From the NCBI GenBank assembly GCA_009809945.1, contig WTPW01000655.1:263072-327071 (forward strand): DNA of 64,000 nt. Reading direction: 5' to 3'. A program made the position numbers and the translations under genes. Under the pieces are notes generated by a model. That model saw nothing but the letters and a program-made list of their open reading frames with translations. It ran no database searches and was not told where the DNA came from. This stretch comes from Gigaspora margarita (taxonomy: Eukaryota; Glomeromycota; Glomeromycetes; Diversisporales; Gigasporaceae). The number at the start of each line of letters is the position of its first letter. Positions within the stretch are counted from its first letter, which is position 1. This document shows, one piece after another, positions 35,012 to 46,262 of this stretch.

Positions 35012-35995
35012 TATATATAGAAGGGTGTGGCGACTTAGGGAAGTTGTTAAGTTGTCACCCCCCAAGCGGCAGGTCTAGGGTTCAAATCCCACTGGCGACG
35101 TTTTGAAAATAGACCTGTGTTCCGGTAACTGCTTCTCGTCGATCGGTTGGGTACATTACCTGTAGGCCTTGGTACACCATTTCGAATGGGAGCCTTTGGG
35201 CGCACAAATCCAAGGAACCAGAGAAACGAAAACCCGTTTGGCAAGCCCCGAGTAAAGAGGTAGCAAAGATCTTCAACAGTGCTACCAAAACCAGAATATC
35301 GAAAACCAGAGCCGAAGAATTGGACGATAAGTCCCTCGAGGAGGGGGTTCACCAACCTGGCCACCGGAGTCGCACCGGAGGAAAAGGACCTATGTTTCAG
35401 AATTAGGTACCAAGGGAAGAAGGCCATATCGACCCTTCCGGGCTAACTGGTTTGGAAGTTTGTAGATCTGGTATAAGGACCGGTAGGATGGTGAGGTGGG
35501 TGCTGGGGTTGGAGCGAACCTTACAAGGGCAGAAGTAGGTAATAGTAGCGGTTTAGGTAACCCCTGGACTGCAAGTATATAGGTAAAGCTATAGCATAAG
35601 TTACCGAAGTGTAGGTAATACCTGGGTGGGACAGGGACTGCTCTACCAAGTTTTCCGTCGAGGATAAATTAGTCCTAATGGTGGTGATTAGCATCCGGTA
35701 CGAACTCCAGGCTTAGAAACTGGTGGCTGTACCGGTGATACAAGATGGGTTGGCAGGCGGATCAGAGACCAGAGGGTTTAAATAAGCAATGCCGGTATGC
35801 GGGTTGCAGGTATGGCAGCTAGTGTAGGACCCTCGGGTGGCTACTTAAATAGGCAACCAAAAGTTGCAGGTGTGGCTAGTTGTACTCTCATCAATGTAAC
35901 AAATGCCGGTATTCCCTTAAGTAGATACCAACGGCCCTAATATCTTGAATAAAAAAATTCTCAGTTCCCGAAGACGGACACTTTAAAAAAAAAAA
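35012..35995 (+). mobile_element. Long tRNA-headed retroposon (about 1 kb), GC-richer than surroundings
   Basis: A tRNA-like head (about 35021-35101) includes a perfect B-box, ggttcaaatcc, and a folded-looking ggcgac … ggcgac pair. A body of roughly 50 percent G+C follows, ending with ccctaatatcttgaataaaa and an A-rich tail (35980-35995). The minus-strand frame at 35047-35427 ends in WDLNPRPAA, the well-known mistranslation of a tRNA B-box, so it is not a gene. Length and lack of frames suggest a non-autonomous retroposon (composite SINE) mobilised by a LINE. The sharp compositional edges mark both ends. Confidence 0.75.
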
Positions 35996-35999
35996 TAAA

Positions 36000-37530
36000 A
36001 AAATTTTATATATTGATATATATCGATTACTAACCGATAAGATATATATCGATGATCAACACCCCTGCCGATTATTATCGATAGTGATAGTAATCGATAT
36101 ATATCCGGTTAATCGATATATATCTACTAGATATATATCAATTAACCAGATATATATCGATAATCAACACCCCTGCCGATTATTATCAATAGTGATAGTA
36201 ATCGATATATATCTAATATGATATCAATTAATAATTATTATATTCATATAATCATGCTTGCAAGGTTTCGCAATTTATTATAAATTTATTTTTTTTATTT
36301 ATTATTATTATATATTTTATTTTAAATTAAATAATTAATATTTGCAAGTTTTTGCAATTTAATATAAAAATTATTTATTTATTATTATTATATATTATAA
36401 TATTACATATTTTTATTATATATTATTAGAAAAAAAATGAAAAACCAAAAAAAAAACCCTCTGAAAAAAATAACAAAAAAAAACAAAAATGAAAAAATAG
36501 TAATAATTTTTAACTACTTTCGCACTTCATCACATTTACTATTATATTCGCTCATATTTACTACTTCTTGCAAAGTGTCGGAGAAGTTAGAGTTGTTGTT
36601 CTTGTAAGTACTAGAAAAGTTAGATCATTTTTTTGCAAAGTTTCGAAGAAAGTCAGGAATAAATAAAATAAAATTAAAAAAATAAGTAAAAAAAAAAAAA
36701 AACAAACAAAAAATAAAAATGTAAGCAAACTAAATAAAAAAAAACGAAGCCTCAAATCTCTATTTCCCTAAAGTAAGAGTTCGTTTCTTGCAATTCAGAA
36801 ATCGTTGAAGGTTTTCACATTGTGCCGGAATAATAAAAAAATAAAAATTAAAGAAATAAGTAAAAAGAAAACAAACAAAAAAAACGGAATGTAAGCAAAC
36901 TGAATAAAAAAAAAAAATAAAACCCCAAATCACCATTTCTCTAATGTAGAGTTCGTAATAGAAATTGCTAAAATAAGTTATATATATTCTTGCAAAGTGG
37001 CGGAAAAGTCTGGGTTTGCTTGCAAAGTGTCGAAAAACCTATGTTATTTTCTTCACAAATTGGCAGAATATTAAAAAAAAATAAAAAAAAATAAAAACAA
37101 AAACAAACAATAATGTCAAACAAAAAAATAAATGAAGCACTAACTAAACCTTTATTTCTTTAAAGAGGCGTTCTTAGAACTTTACAAATTGCTAGAGAAA
37201 GCAATTGTATGTTCTTGCAAAGTTTCAAAAAGCTAAGTTGGTTGGCGCATAGTTTCAAAAGGTCATTAGATTTCCAAAAGTTAGGGTTGGTATTTGTTGT
37301 AAAAATAAAATAAAAAAATTAAATAATAATAAAAAAAAATTGAAAAACAAAACAAAACTAAACAAAACTAAACAAAATGAAACAAACCAAAACGAAAACG
37401 AAAACGAAAATGAAAAAACAATATAAAATTGATAGAAGATCTAAATTATAAGCAAAAAAAAATAAACAAAGATCTAATCTGATCTTGTACCATGATCATC
37501 AAAACATTTCGAACCATTTCGAAAATATTA
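36000..37530 (+). repeat. Dispersed repeat R1, most complete copy
   Basis: Starts with two tandem copies (36029-36115, 36135-36225) of a unit containing caacacccctgccgattatt and atatatatcgat. The order after that is the tattcatataatcatgcttg block, A-rich tract, acttcatcaca, several cttgcaaagtg units, gaagatct and tttcgaaccatttcgaaa. The copy at 8190-10310 has the same order, and 1-600 is an inverted part. No frame is conserved between copies, so it appears non-coding. Confidence 0.7.
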
Positions 37531-37712
37531 CTTTCAACTATCGATATAGCAGAAATTTGGGCTGAAAAAAAATTTCCGTTATATGACTTTTTTATTATTA
37601 GTCCGTTATAACAGTTAAAAATTATTTATTTATTAAAACTTTGGTTCTTTGCAATTAGTCCGTTAAAGAGGTGAATCCGGTCTAAGGGTGTCCGTAATCA
37701 ATATCTATATAT
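37531..37712. mobile_element. TA-type MITE, inverted diverged copy of 25847-26018
   Basis: Contains caactatcgatatagcagaa, tttccgttatatgac, ttagtccgttataacag and gtgaatccggtctaagggtg, the reverse complement of landmarks in 25847-26018. Confidence 0.75.
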
Positions 37713-38066
37713 AAAATTTGTGTATGTGTTTAATTATATAATTAATTAGAGTTAGAGTTATATAAATTAGGACAAAAACAAATTATATAAGCAAAATTAT
37801 CTTTCTAATACTTTTAATTAGTGTCCCAAAATAGATTTAAATAACTGTTTTTGATATTTTTTTATATTTTTTACTTTTTCATACTTTTTGTTGTTGTTTT
37901 TGTTTTGTTGAACTAATCTGTAATAATTATTCTTTGTGCTATACAAAAATAACAATCTTATGATTATTTTGTATTTAATTAGTTTTTAGGTTCAAAATAT
38001 TATTGTTGGACATTTTTGGCTAGAGATGTCTAGAAATACCCAACTAAAAATTAAATTAAATACTTA
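37713..38066. other. AT-rich intergenic DNA
   Basis: Only A/T-rich sequence with short runs; no gene or element recognised. Confidence 0.5.
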
Positions 38067-38449
38067 AAGACTACATTTTTGTGATTTGTCCTATTTTCAA
38101 AAATTTCATATTAGAATTTGATATTTTTTTGATTTCTTGTATTCTGATTGGTCAAAAATTAATTAATAAAAATAGTTTAAAAATAATTTTAAAAATAATT
38201 TTAAAATTAGCCAATAACAAGAAGCCAAGACATGTGATTTGTCCCATTTTTGTTTAAATTTTTACGTATCATATAAAAATACTATATTTTTAAAGCTATA
38301 TATTTTGAAAAGAAATTATAACTTTTTAAAAATTGAAGCCATTAAGTTGTAATAAATTGATTTAGCTATAAAATAGTGGCTTCCTTTTTAAAATATCTTT
38401 TTTAGATCATAAGTTATTAGTTTTTAAAGTTTGTGTAGTCTTTAAGTGT
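38067..38449. mobile_element. Probable MITE with acttaaagactaca termini
   Basis: The left end acttaaagactacatttttg and the right end (inverse of acttaaagactacacaaact) agree for about 16 bases, and gatttgtcccattttt blocks recur inside. Flanking duplications are unclear. Confidence 0.55.
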
Positions 38450-39223
38450 CGTGCACTATATTATTAATTTTTATTTAGAGTAAAATATTTATCAGGTAAT
38501 TTTTTTAAAGGAAGTAAAGCTAAAAAAAATCAGGTGCTATTATAAATTTAAATTTAATTGATTAATATTTATCAGATGAGAAAGGTAAGGGTCTTAAGAA
38601 GTAAATAATTAGAATATAAATTGTTATAATTTTTTAAAAAAAAGTTAAATCAAAAAACCTTTTAATTGCCAATTCAGATAAGATCAGCATTATTTTTATA
38701 TTTGTAAGTGAGGCAAAGCAAATATATAAACAATATAGTACAAAATCTGAATTTGGTCTATATATATATAATTTTTATATAATTTAAAGATATTTTACTT
38801 ATATTTTTTTATTTATTAGTCCAATTTTAATAATTTTTTACTAATAGAAGTATAAAAACCTACTCTACAACTTTATTTAGAGCCAAAAATAATATTTATT
38901 TAGTATAAAAAAACTTTTAATAAGGGTTCTCATTAGATTTAATAATATAAAGATAAATCAATAGAAATTAAGCAAATTTTTTTAATAACTTCTTTTAAAA
39001 CTTTAAATCAAAATAACTTAACAAGAACTTGATCAAATTTGATAATTTTTTTTAAATTAATTCTATAAATTTATAAAATTGATTTAAAAAAAATTTTTTC
39101 AAATTTGGTTAAATTTTTGTTAAATTATTTCTGTTCAAAGTTTCAAAAAAAATTTATTATAAAAAATTTGCTTGATTTTTATTAACTCACTCCATATAGA
39201 GATAAGTTAGTAAAAAAGTAAGA
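38450..39223. other. AT-rich DNA with a disrupted MITE copy
   Basis: From 38660, attgccaattcagataagat to aaacaaatatataaacaat repeats the end of the MITE at 13683-14085. The sequence then becomes A/T-simple, with repeated aacttgatcaaatttgataa-type inverted words. No gene seen. Confidence 0.5.
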
Positions 39224-39373
39224 ACTATGTTATTAATCATTTGGTTATTTTTATTAGATGCCTACTTTTTCTTTCTCCTTTTTAATATAAATTTGGTCAG
39301 GTTTCTATATATAATTTCAATATTTTTTACCTCCTCTTCTTCTAAAAAATCATCTAATTTTTGTTACTCTCCT
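39224..39373 (-). mobile_element. MITE family B, copy 3 (inverted)
   Basis: Reads as the reverse complement of 2639-2794, from ttattaatcatttggttatt to aatttttgttactctcct. Confidence 0.75.
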
Positions 39374-40168
39374 AACAAATTTTTTTAAGTAAAAGTTTTC
39401 TTGACTTTAAGCTTAAATATCTTAATAACAATCTTAATAAATTTAATAATTTTTTTATTTTAATTTTATATAATTTCAAAATTAAAATAAAAAATTTTTT
39501 TAGCAAATTTGATTAAATAGTTGTTAAAATATTTTAATTTGAAAATTAAAAAAAATTTACTAAAAATGATTTGTTCTTTTTTTACTAACTTGTCTTATAT
39601 ATTGTTTACTTATTTGTTTATCTCCAATTTCAAATATAGTGATTATTTAAAGTAGAGTGCAATTATATGACATTTTGCTAATTAGCTTATTTGTTTTGAT
39701 CAATCTTGATTAGACCAACAAAAAAAAAATAAAAAAAAAATAAATAACAAAAAAATACAAAAAAACAAGTATTGTTAGAAAATTAACAAAAAATGTTAAG
39801 AAGTCAATTTTATTATAATATTTGCTTTTATCCTAACTTTCAAATAACTCTTACTTTAATTTTAATTAAAAAGTCAAAATCATATAATTGCATTTTGCTT
39901 TAAACAATCAGAAAATTTTTTAAATAGATATCAGATATTGATTGATATATAATACTTAATCGTTTTATATCATTAAAAAATAATGTTATTTATCAATTAA
40001 CTACATAAAAATCAATATATATCTATAATCAATATATATTATTTTCAATATAAATCATTATATTTATAAATCAATTATAATTATAATTATTTGGATCAAT
40101 ATATAACAATTAGCAAATCTTTAATGATTGTATAGTCTAGACTTTTTTTGCAACTACTATTTAACTTT
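39374..40168. other. AT-rich intergenic DNA
   Basis: Long runs of A and T and short palindromic words; no reading frame or terminal repeat recognised. Confidence 0.5.
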
Positions 40169-40318
40169 AGGGGAGTGACAAAAATCAGATGATTTTTTAG
40201 GAAGGAAAGGGGTAAAAAATATTAAAATTATATATAGGAACCTGACCAAATCTATTAAAAAAGGCAAAAGGAGAGTAGATCTCTAATAAAAATAATCAGA
40301 TGATTAATAACATGGCCT
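40169..40318 (+). mobile_element. MITE family B, copy 4
   Basis: Matches copy 1 from aggggagtgacaaaaatcag to gattaataacatggcct. Confidence 0.8.
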
Positions 40319-40743
40319 TACATGTTATAATTCATCAGCAAATTTATATGTGCGAAATATTTCGAAGACCTTGTGTACTACAAAATAAATAAAATATATT
40401 TCAAAATATTTTAGGTCTACTATTTTTAAAATATTTCAAATTCTTTCAAAATATTTTAGAACTAAGAAACCAAGCTGGATCAGTTAATCTGTAGCTAGTA
40501 TGGTGGATATTCGATTTGATTGGCTTGAAGATCACTAGGTTATACAATATAAAAATTTTAAAGTAACCCCTACTATGAAAAACTATATCATCAATTGGCA
40601 ACTTGTAGTTTCATATGATAAAATTTTTTTAAACATATTATAGTGCTTTTAACTCTTTGTATATCTATTGTAAAAAAAGATCAGTATAGATCAGATATCC
40701 AAAAAACTTTATTTAGAGGACAATTCAAGCAAGTAATATCATA
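40319..40743. other. R1 terminal fragment and AT-rich spacer
   Basis: 40350-40500 is an inverted match to the 10150-10310 end of R1 (tttcaaaatattttaggtct; caagctggatcag). No gene. Confidence 0.5.
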
Positions 40744-40847
40744 ATAGGACCCCGAAATATACATAGATAGGTCAGGTATGAGTTTGCTTATTTTTGAGGT
40801 TTTTTATGCAGATCTTTTCTATTTATAGTAATTTTTTTGCTTATTTT
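40744..40847 (+). mobile_element. Truncated copy of the MITE at 20975
   Basis: The left 100 bases of the 179-base MITE (aggaccccgaaatatacata … gcttatttt) end exactly where the large transposon starts. The right half is not found after the transposon, so the insertion was accompanied by loss or the break is older. Confidence 0.8.
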
Positions 40848-40874
40848 TTAATTCGTGATCCGCCTGCAGATCAG
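40848..40874 (+). repeat. Left TIR of the transposon
   Basis: 27 bases beginning ttaattcgtgatccgcct; differs from the inverse of the right TIR at two positions. Confidence 0.9.
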
Positions 40875-41140
40875 AAAAATTGTTATATATATTATATATA
40901 AGAGCGGGGATAATCAACTTACTAATTTTAAGAACATATTAGAATCTGTCACTGTCGCTTGACTTAACTGCCTCTAATGAAGTAAAAGTACTAGCAAAAG
41001 CCTTTCTTTAGAATATTGTAAACGCTTTAATATAAAATAATAATATTACAAAAAAAAAAAAAAGAAAAAAAACCTCCCTAAAATATATATATATAGTATA
41101 TATAAAAAGTTAGAGTGATTACTAAAAAAAAAACTTTTTA

Positions 41141-44100
41141 ATGACAAAACGCAAGAAATATACAACTACCTTAATTTTTCGTGGCCACTTAGCCGAAGAT
41201 TTACATTTTGGACCCTTTTGTCATAATTGGTGGATCTCAAGACCATCAGAAAAAATTAATAATCCTTGCCTTCTTTATCCTATTCGTATTCAATCTAAAC
41301 TTTTAGTAACTTTAAACAGACATGATTTTATAATTGAAGTTGGACAATTAGAATCTGAATTTGGACCACATCCAAGTTATATTTGTAAGTGTGACGGTGT
41401 TCAAAGTGAGATTTGTAAAACACCTAGTACGGCTATCACGATGGTATATCAAAAAATTTTTCAATCAAAAACTAATTTTTCGGGACCAGAAGTTATGGGC
41501 TACGACACACCCGAACTTGCTCAAGAATATCTTCATGAATTGCCATTTCAAGTTTTTAATTACTCTTTTAATAAATTACGAATATGGATACTTGGAGTTG
41601 GAAAGTCAAACAATGAAAATTTTAATTTTGCCGGACCTGGATTCAAGTCAGCATTTATTCACTCATATAATAGACAACGCAGCATTTTTTTTCAAGAAGT
41701 AGAATTTAGCGAATGCAGAATCACAATATATACGGAAGGAAATAGGCTTAAAAAAACGTTTGTCGGCTGTGATCCCAATTCGGTCTGGAATCAAGTTGGT
41801 TATCTGAAACAGTTTAGAGGTTATCAGCTTTTTGGACTTGATAATCAATATGTTCAAAATCTTATTCAAAGTATTCATGTTCCTACATGTTCGTTATCAG
41901 ATTGGACCAATGAACATTTGATGACACTAGTATATAAACATCATCTCAAACGACGTACTAGTGCGCAGGTTAACTGGCAAAACCTATTTAAAGACTGGAT
42001 ATCACATGAAAATACTATTATCGAATTACGATCAGCTTTACAAAACTTATATTCAAAAGAATATGTAATAGGTGATCGTGAATATCGAGCCTGGGAATCA
42101 TTGTTGAGACATGTTGGTTGTGTAGAAATAACGCCATTTGAAAAGAATCAGTCAGAGGTATATATTATAATTTTTTAAATGTTTGCAACCAAATTTATTT
42201 ATTTTATTTTATAGTTTAGGTTTTGGTCAAGGTCGACAAATCCGAATGCAGACAAAGCTTCGTTAGCAACGTTATATACTCTAGGATTTTTAAACCCAAT
42301 ACCAAAACATTTTAAAAATAATACTGAAACATTTTGGCAATGTTTTAAAGATTCTTTAGATGCCAATGCATGTGGTAATAATGGCAAATGTCGTGTTTTG
42401 TCTATTATTGCAAATGCATTTTCATACGAAGCAATTAAAGAAAACCTAAAGGTGAGTTTTAGAATTTTAAATTGTAAAAAATAAAACATGCATAAAAAAA
42501 ATCGCTTATTCTAAACCGTACTATTTAGGTTTTAAATGATGCTATACTCGCTGCCAAGAAACATTCACATACTTGTGGCCCCGGAGGGCAAATTAAAAAC
42601 AAACCTGCAATTACGTATGAAAAAATGTCACCCGAAAAACAGGAACAAATACAACAATTTCTAACAAACAAAGCAAATGTAATAATGAGCTCATATAAAA
42701 CTGATTCAGTAACTGATGAGCCTGTTTATTACCTAAAAGATTCCAAGAATGTGCTTTGGGAGCGGTTTCGTGAAGAATATCCGGATGGTATGAGACGTAC
42801 GAGTTTTTATGCGCATTTACAAGGAAATCAGTACATATATCGTGAAAATCTGGGTGGACTTTGTCAAACTTGCTCAAAATATGGGTACGATACTTTTGAC
42901 GAAATTAATGAATTTATTCATAGTAATATTAAGTGCCATCATATTCAGGTATGTATGTAAATTAATTTATCAAATAAATTTTTATTGGATCGTTAAATGT
43001 CCTTAATTTGATTTATTCTTTGGCGATAAGAAAAAATGGGTTTAAAAATAATTGCTTTTTATTTTAGAAATATACTTGTAATTTCTAAGTCTATATTATG
43101 GAAATTCTAGATAATCGAAATAAAGCAAAAGGATTATCTTAAATTTCGTATTACTATTTCGATTATCTGGAATTTATTTATGTTTAGAAATAAAAAAAAT
43201 AAAGAAAAACCAGAATTAAATAAGCATTTAAACTTTGGTAGTGGTAGTATGTATTACGGGCATCGCTGTCTAGCTTCAAACTCAATCTATGCTAATCAAA
43301 TAAATAACTTACCGATATATAGCTATTATTATTTACTATAAAATAAACTTGTTAGACACGGCTCCTAGGAAATTGTGAAAGACTAAAGCGATTTTTAAAA
43401 CGTGAATACGAATCACATTTTCACATCACAGCTAAAGGAACAACATCTCACGACACCTGCATCAATCATTGTTTGTTGTACACATTTGGAGAATGCTGCC
43501 AACCTCATTCTCACATCTGTGATGAATGTAATGCCATATTCGAATTTTTTGTTGAATTAAAGAATAATTCAGAAAAAGATATGTATGAGGAGTTAGTCGA
43601 ATTGCAGGATCATCTATATTATTACATGGCTCACCAAACTCGCAAAGTCTATTTAAATGGACAATTTAATGCAAACTTATTAGATTTGAGTGAGGATAAA
43701 GCTTTAATTCTCGTAGATTATAAAATGAAAATACTACCAAAATCGGCTCGAGAAACAAAGCAAGATTGGTTTGGAAAAAATGGGTGGACACTCCATTCAG
43801 TGTTAGTGTATACAAAGCATAATAGTTCAAAGTTAAAAGTTCAAGCATTTGATCACTGGTCCGCGGATATGCGACAGGATTCATGGTTTACTGCTTCATC
43901 TCTTCATGCAGTAATGGAGCTATTAAAAAATACAATAAAGTCAGTAATTATTATGTCCGATAATGGTAGTCATTACCATAACGCAGATCTTATGATAATT
44001 ATGGGTTATTGGCCAAAATGGTATGGAATTCAAGTAGAAAAATGGGTATTTTTAGAGGCCGGAGAGGCCAAAACCACGATTGATTCACACCATGCTCAGG

Positions 44101-45360
44101 TAATAAAATATTCCCTTCATTTAATTAAGGTTTTTAAAATAATTTTTCACCAAACCGATTTATTCAGATATCTCACGCAATCAATCGCTATATACGTTTG
44201 GGATTTGATATTTCTGAAGGCCAGGATATAGAAAATGCTATTCAAAATATTCGCGGTACATCTGTGGCAAATTTAAAACCAAATCGAGATAGAGGTTAGT
44301 TTTTAAAAGTAAAATAATGAACATTGTATTTATACAAATTAGTGTACCTTTTAAAATGTAATCCTATTTGTAAGCTAATGCTAATGTATAGTATGACAAT
44401 TAGGTAGTGGGAAAAATTCCTTACTCGGTAATTCAAATTGGTTCGAGTGGCAGTGGCCCACTACAGATAAGTTAGCTGGAAGTATTTTGGCACGTGCCAT
44501 CCCTAATATCGGAAATTGGAAAGTATTTTCACCCGCAGACTTAGAAAAACTATGCAAAAAGGATATTCATAAACCCAATCCTGAGATTTCTACTCATACC
44601 ACGCCTTGTTCTGACTGGGAAATATCCATTCCAAATGCTACACGCAAGTTTTTATTTATTGAAAGTACTAAAATTTTATTTATTCTAATAATAACCGATT
44701 TTAAAATATTAGATCTTAATCCGACACGTCTTAAAAAAAAAAATTTGATAAAAGAATTAAACTTGAGAGGAATAGAAGCAAACGAAAAAGAAAACCGAAG
44801 TACACTAATATCAAATTTGGAGATCCAGCTGGAAACTGATATTAAAAATGCTAAGCTATGTAAGCAACTAGTTATAATAATTTGTTGCTTAATTTGTTGC
44901 TAATTGTTCGCTTACAACGTAACATTTTACATATGTTAGGTCGTGATATAAACCCTGACATTCTAGTTGAAAAAACCAACATGAGTAATGATAGGTATGA
45001 AATAAGTTCAATTCAACTTTTTAATATATACTTACTTAGATAATATCTAGATTGAATACTGTAAATTTTCCATTACCGTCGGGATGGGCATTAAAAGAGA
45101 AGCAAAAATACGGAAAAAAGGGAGCTGGAAAAAGAATTGCAAAAAAGGTGAGAAAAATATTGGAGGGGTATTTTCTAGCTGGTAATGCAGACAAAAGTGA
45201 TCGTTATACCGCGCAAGACATGTATCAAGCTCTTCAGCAAAGGGTGCTTGAGGGTGACATTGAGGCCGAAGATGTTCCGAAAGTGTCTACCATTCAAAGT
45301 TGGATAGGCCGTTATACTCGTCAACATCGTGAGCATACAGCTCAAACAAGTATAATTTGA
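41141..45360 (+). CDS. Transposase-like protein with SAP-like domain (1121 aa, 8 exons)
   Basis: Exons: 41141-42157, 42215-42451, 42529-42948, 43356-44099, 44168-44294, 44404-44859, 44940-44994, 45051-45360; all junctions keep frame. Residues 1-560 are of unknown fold, with a C/H-rich part (LCQTCSKYGY about 530). Residues 565-650 hold further Cys/His pairs (CINHC, HICDEC) that suggest zinc binding. A probable RNase-H-like catalytic core follows: LILVDYKMK (D679), IIMSDNGSHYHN (D760) and FLEAGEAKTTIDSHHAQ (E792/E795 or D801). Residues about 952-992 resemble a SAP DNA-binding helix pair (LKKKNLIKELNLRGIEA…LISNLEIQL). The tail ends with a conserved-looking VPKVSTIQSWIGRY block. I recall this architecture from many 'hypothetical' proteins in Rhizophagus. 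A 51-base in-frame segment (44670-44720, GTACTA…TTAG) could be an extra intron. Its position between two TIRs says it mobilises this element; superfamily unassigned. Catalytic residues are inferred. Confidence 0.8.
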
Positions 45361-45797
45361 CAATTCTAAAATAGTACAAATTGTAATACGAGTTTTTTTA
45401 GTAATAAAATGTTTCGTATTCTTGCTTATAAAAACGAAATTCATATGCTTTTAGAGACATATTATGGTCCGTCTTTTGATTTTATTTTTTTTTTTGATTG
45501 AATTTTGATTGGTTTTTGAAAAGTAGATCTGTCCTAGTGCTAATATCATAGTAAAAATGTATTAATATTTATCTCGGAATCTGGCGTTGACGGCAAATAA
45601 CTCTTTTTTTTTTTTATTAACTAAATAAAAGGATCTAAACGGCATATTCTTGGAGTTTTATATATACGGTTTGTTATATATTTGATACGGACAAGCTTTT
45701 TCTTGGTGGTGTTACATTATGCCTAAAAACTGCTATCTTCTAGATTTTTCTTTAATGATCTACAAAATTTTACCCCATTTAATACTAATGATTTTCA

Positions 45798-45824
45798 CTG
45801 ATTTGGAGGCGGATCACGAATTAA
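45798..45824 (-). repeat. Right TIR of the transposon
   Basis: 27 bases ending ggcggatcacgaattaa; inverse of the left TIR with two mismatches. Confidence 0.9.
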
Positions 45825-45974
45825 ATAAATAATTATAATAGTATAATAAATAAAATTTTATATAAAACTGATAATGCAATATCATTGGCCGATATGCATA
45901 TTGTGTAACAGAAAAATTCCCCCTGGTTAAAATTAGCAATTCTCAAAAAAAAGTTGAATAATAAAATAAATCAA
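45825..45974. other. AT-rich spacer
   Basis: No feature recognised. Confidence 0.5.
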
Positions 45975-46262
45975 ACGTCCTCCGGGCCGATAGCATAGCG
46001 GTTATGCTCCGAGGATACAAATCGCAAGGTTGCCGGTTCAATTCCTCCCAAAGGCGAAATAAAAAANNCNNNCNNATNNGGNANNNNAANNNCNNNGGNA
46101 NACAGGGACCCAGGACGTCATACGACGGACTTATTTGGGCAGCCGTTATTTCGAGAATTTGTGGCTGTGAAGAAAATCGTGCTAGGATCCCGATTTGGAA
46201 TAACCGAAGTCACGAGACGTAATGTGAGGCCTAAGTCTGGATCTACATTGATACTACATGAA
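45975..46262 (+). mobile_element. tRNA-derived SINE
   Basis: The head has a perfect A-box (tagcatagcgg) and perfect B-box (ggttcaattcc), as for RNA polymerase III. It is followed by a body with gatttggaataaccgaagtc near 46190 that is shared with the degenerate SINE at 12890-13075. The acceptor stem does not close properly and the anticodon arm is irregular, so it is not a functional tRNA gene. 46067-46101 contains scattered N among called bases, which fits polymorphic copies merged in assembly. Confidence 0.8.

Larger units (their letters stand above)
40848..45824 (+). mobile_element. Complete 4977-base DNA transposon with TIRs
   Basis: The left TIR (40848-40874, ttaattcgtgatccgcct…) and right TIR (45798-45824) match at 25 of 27 positions when inverted. 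Both ends carry TTAA, which may be a 4-base target duplication or part of the TIR; the palindrome hides which. The unit holds one 8-exon gene in the plus direction (41141-45360). The AT-rich leader has a TATA-like tatatataaaaag at 41095-41107. No other copy of these TIRs exists in the window. The gene is undamaged as far as I can see, so the element may be, or recently was, autonomous. Confidence 0.85.

Noticed and set aside
35047..35427. 126-codon minus-strand open frame ending WDLNPRPAA…
   Set aside because: It is the reverse translation of a tRNA B-box inside a retroposon, a well-known false protein.
45978..46055. Functional tRNA gene
   Set aside because: A- and B-boxes are good, but the acceptor stem and anticodon arm do not fold correctly and a SINE body follows.
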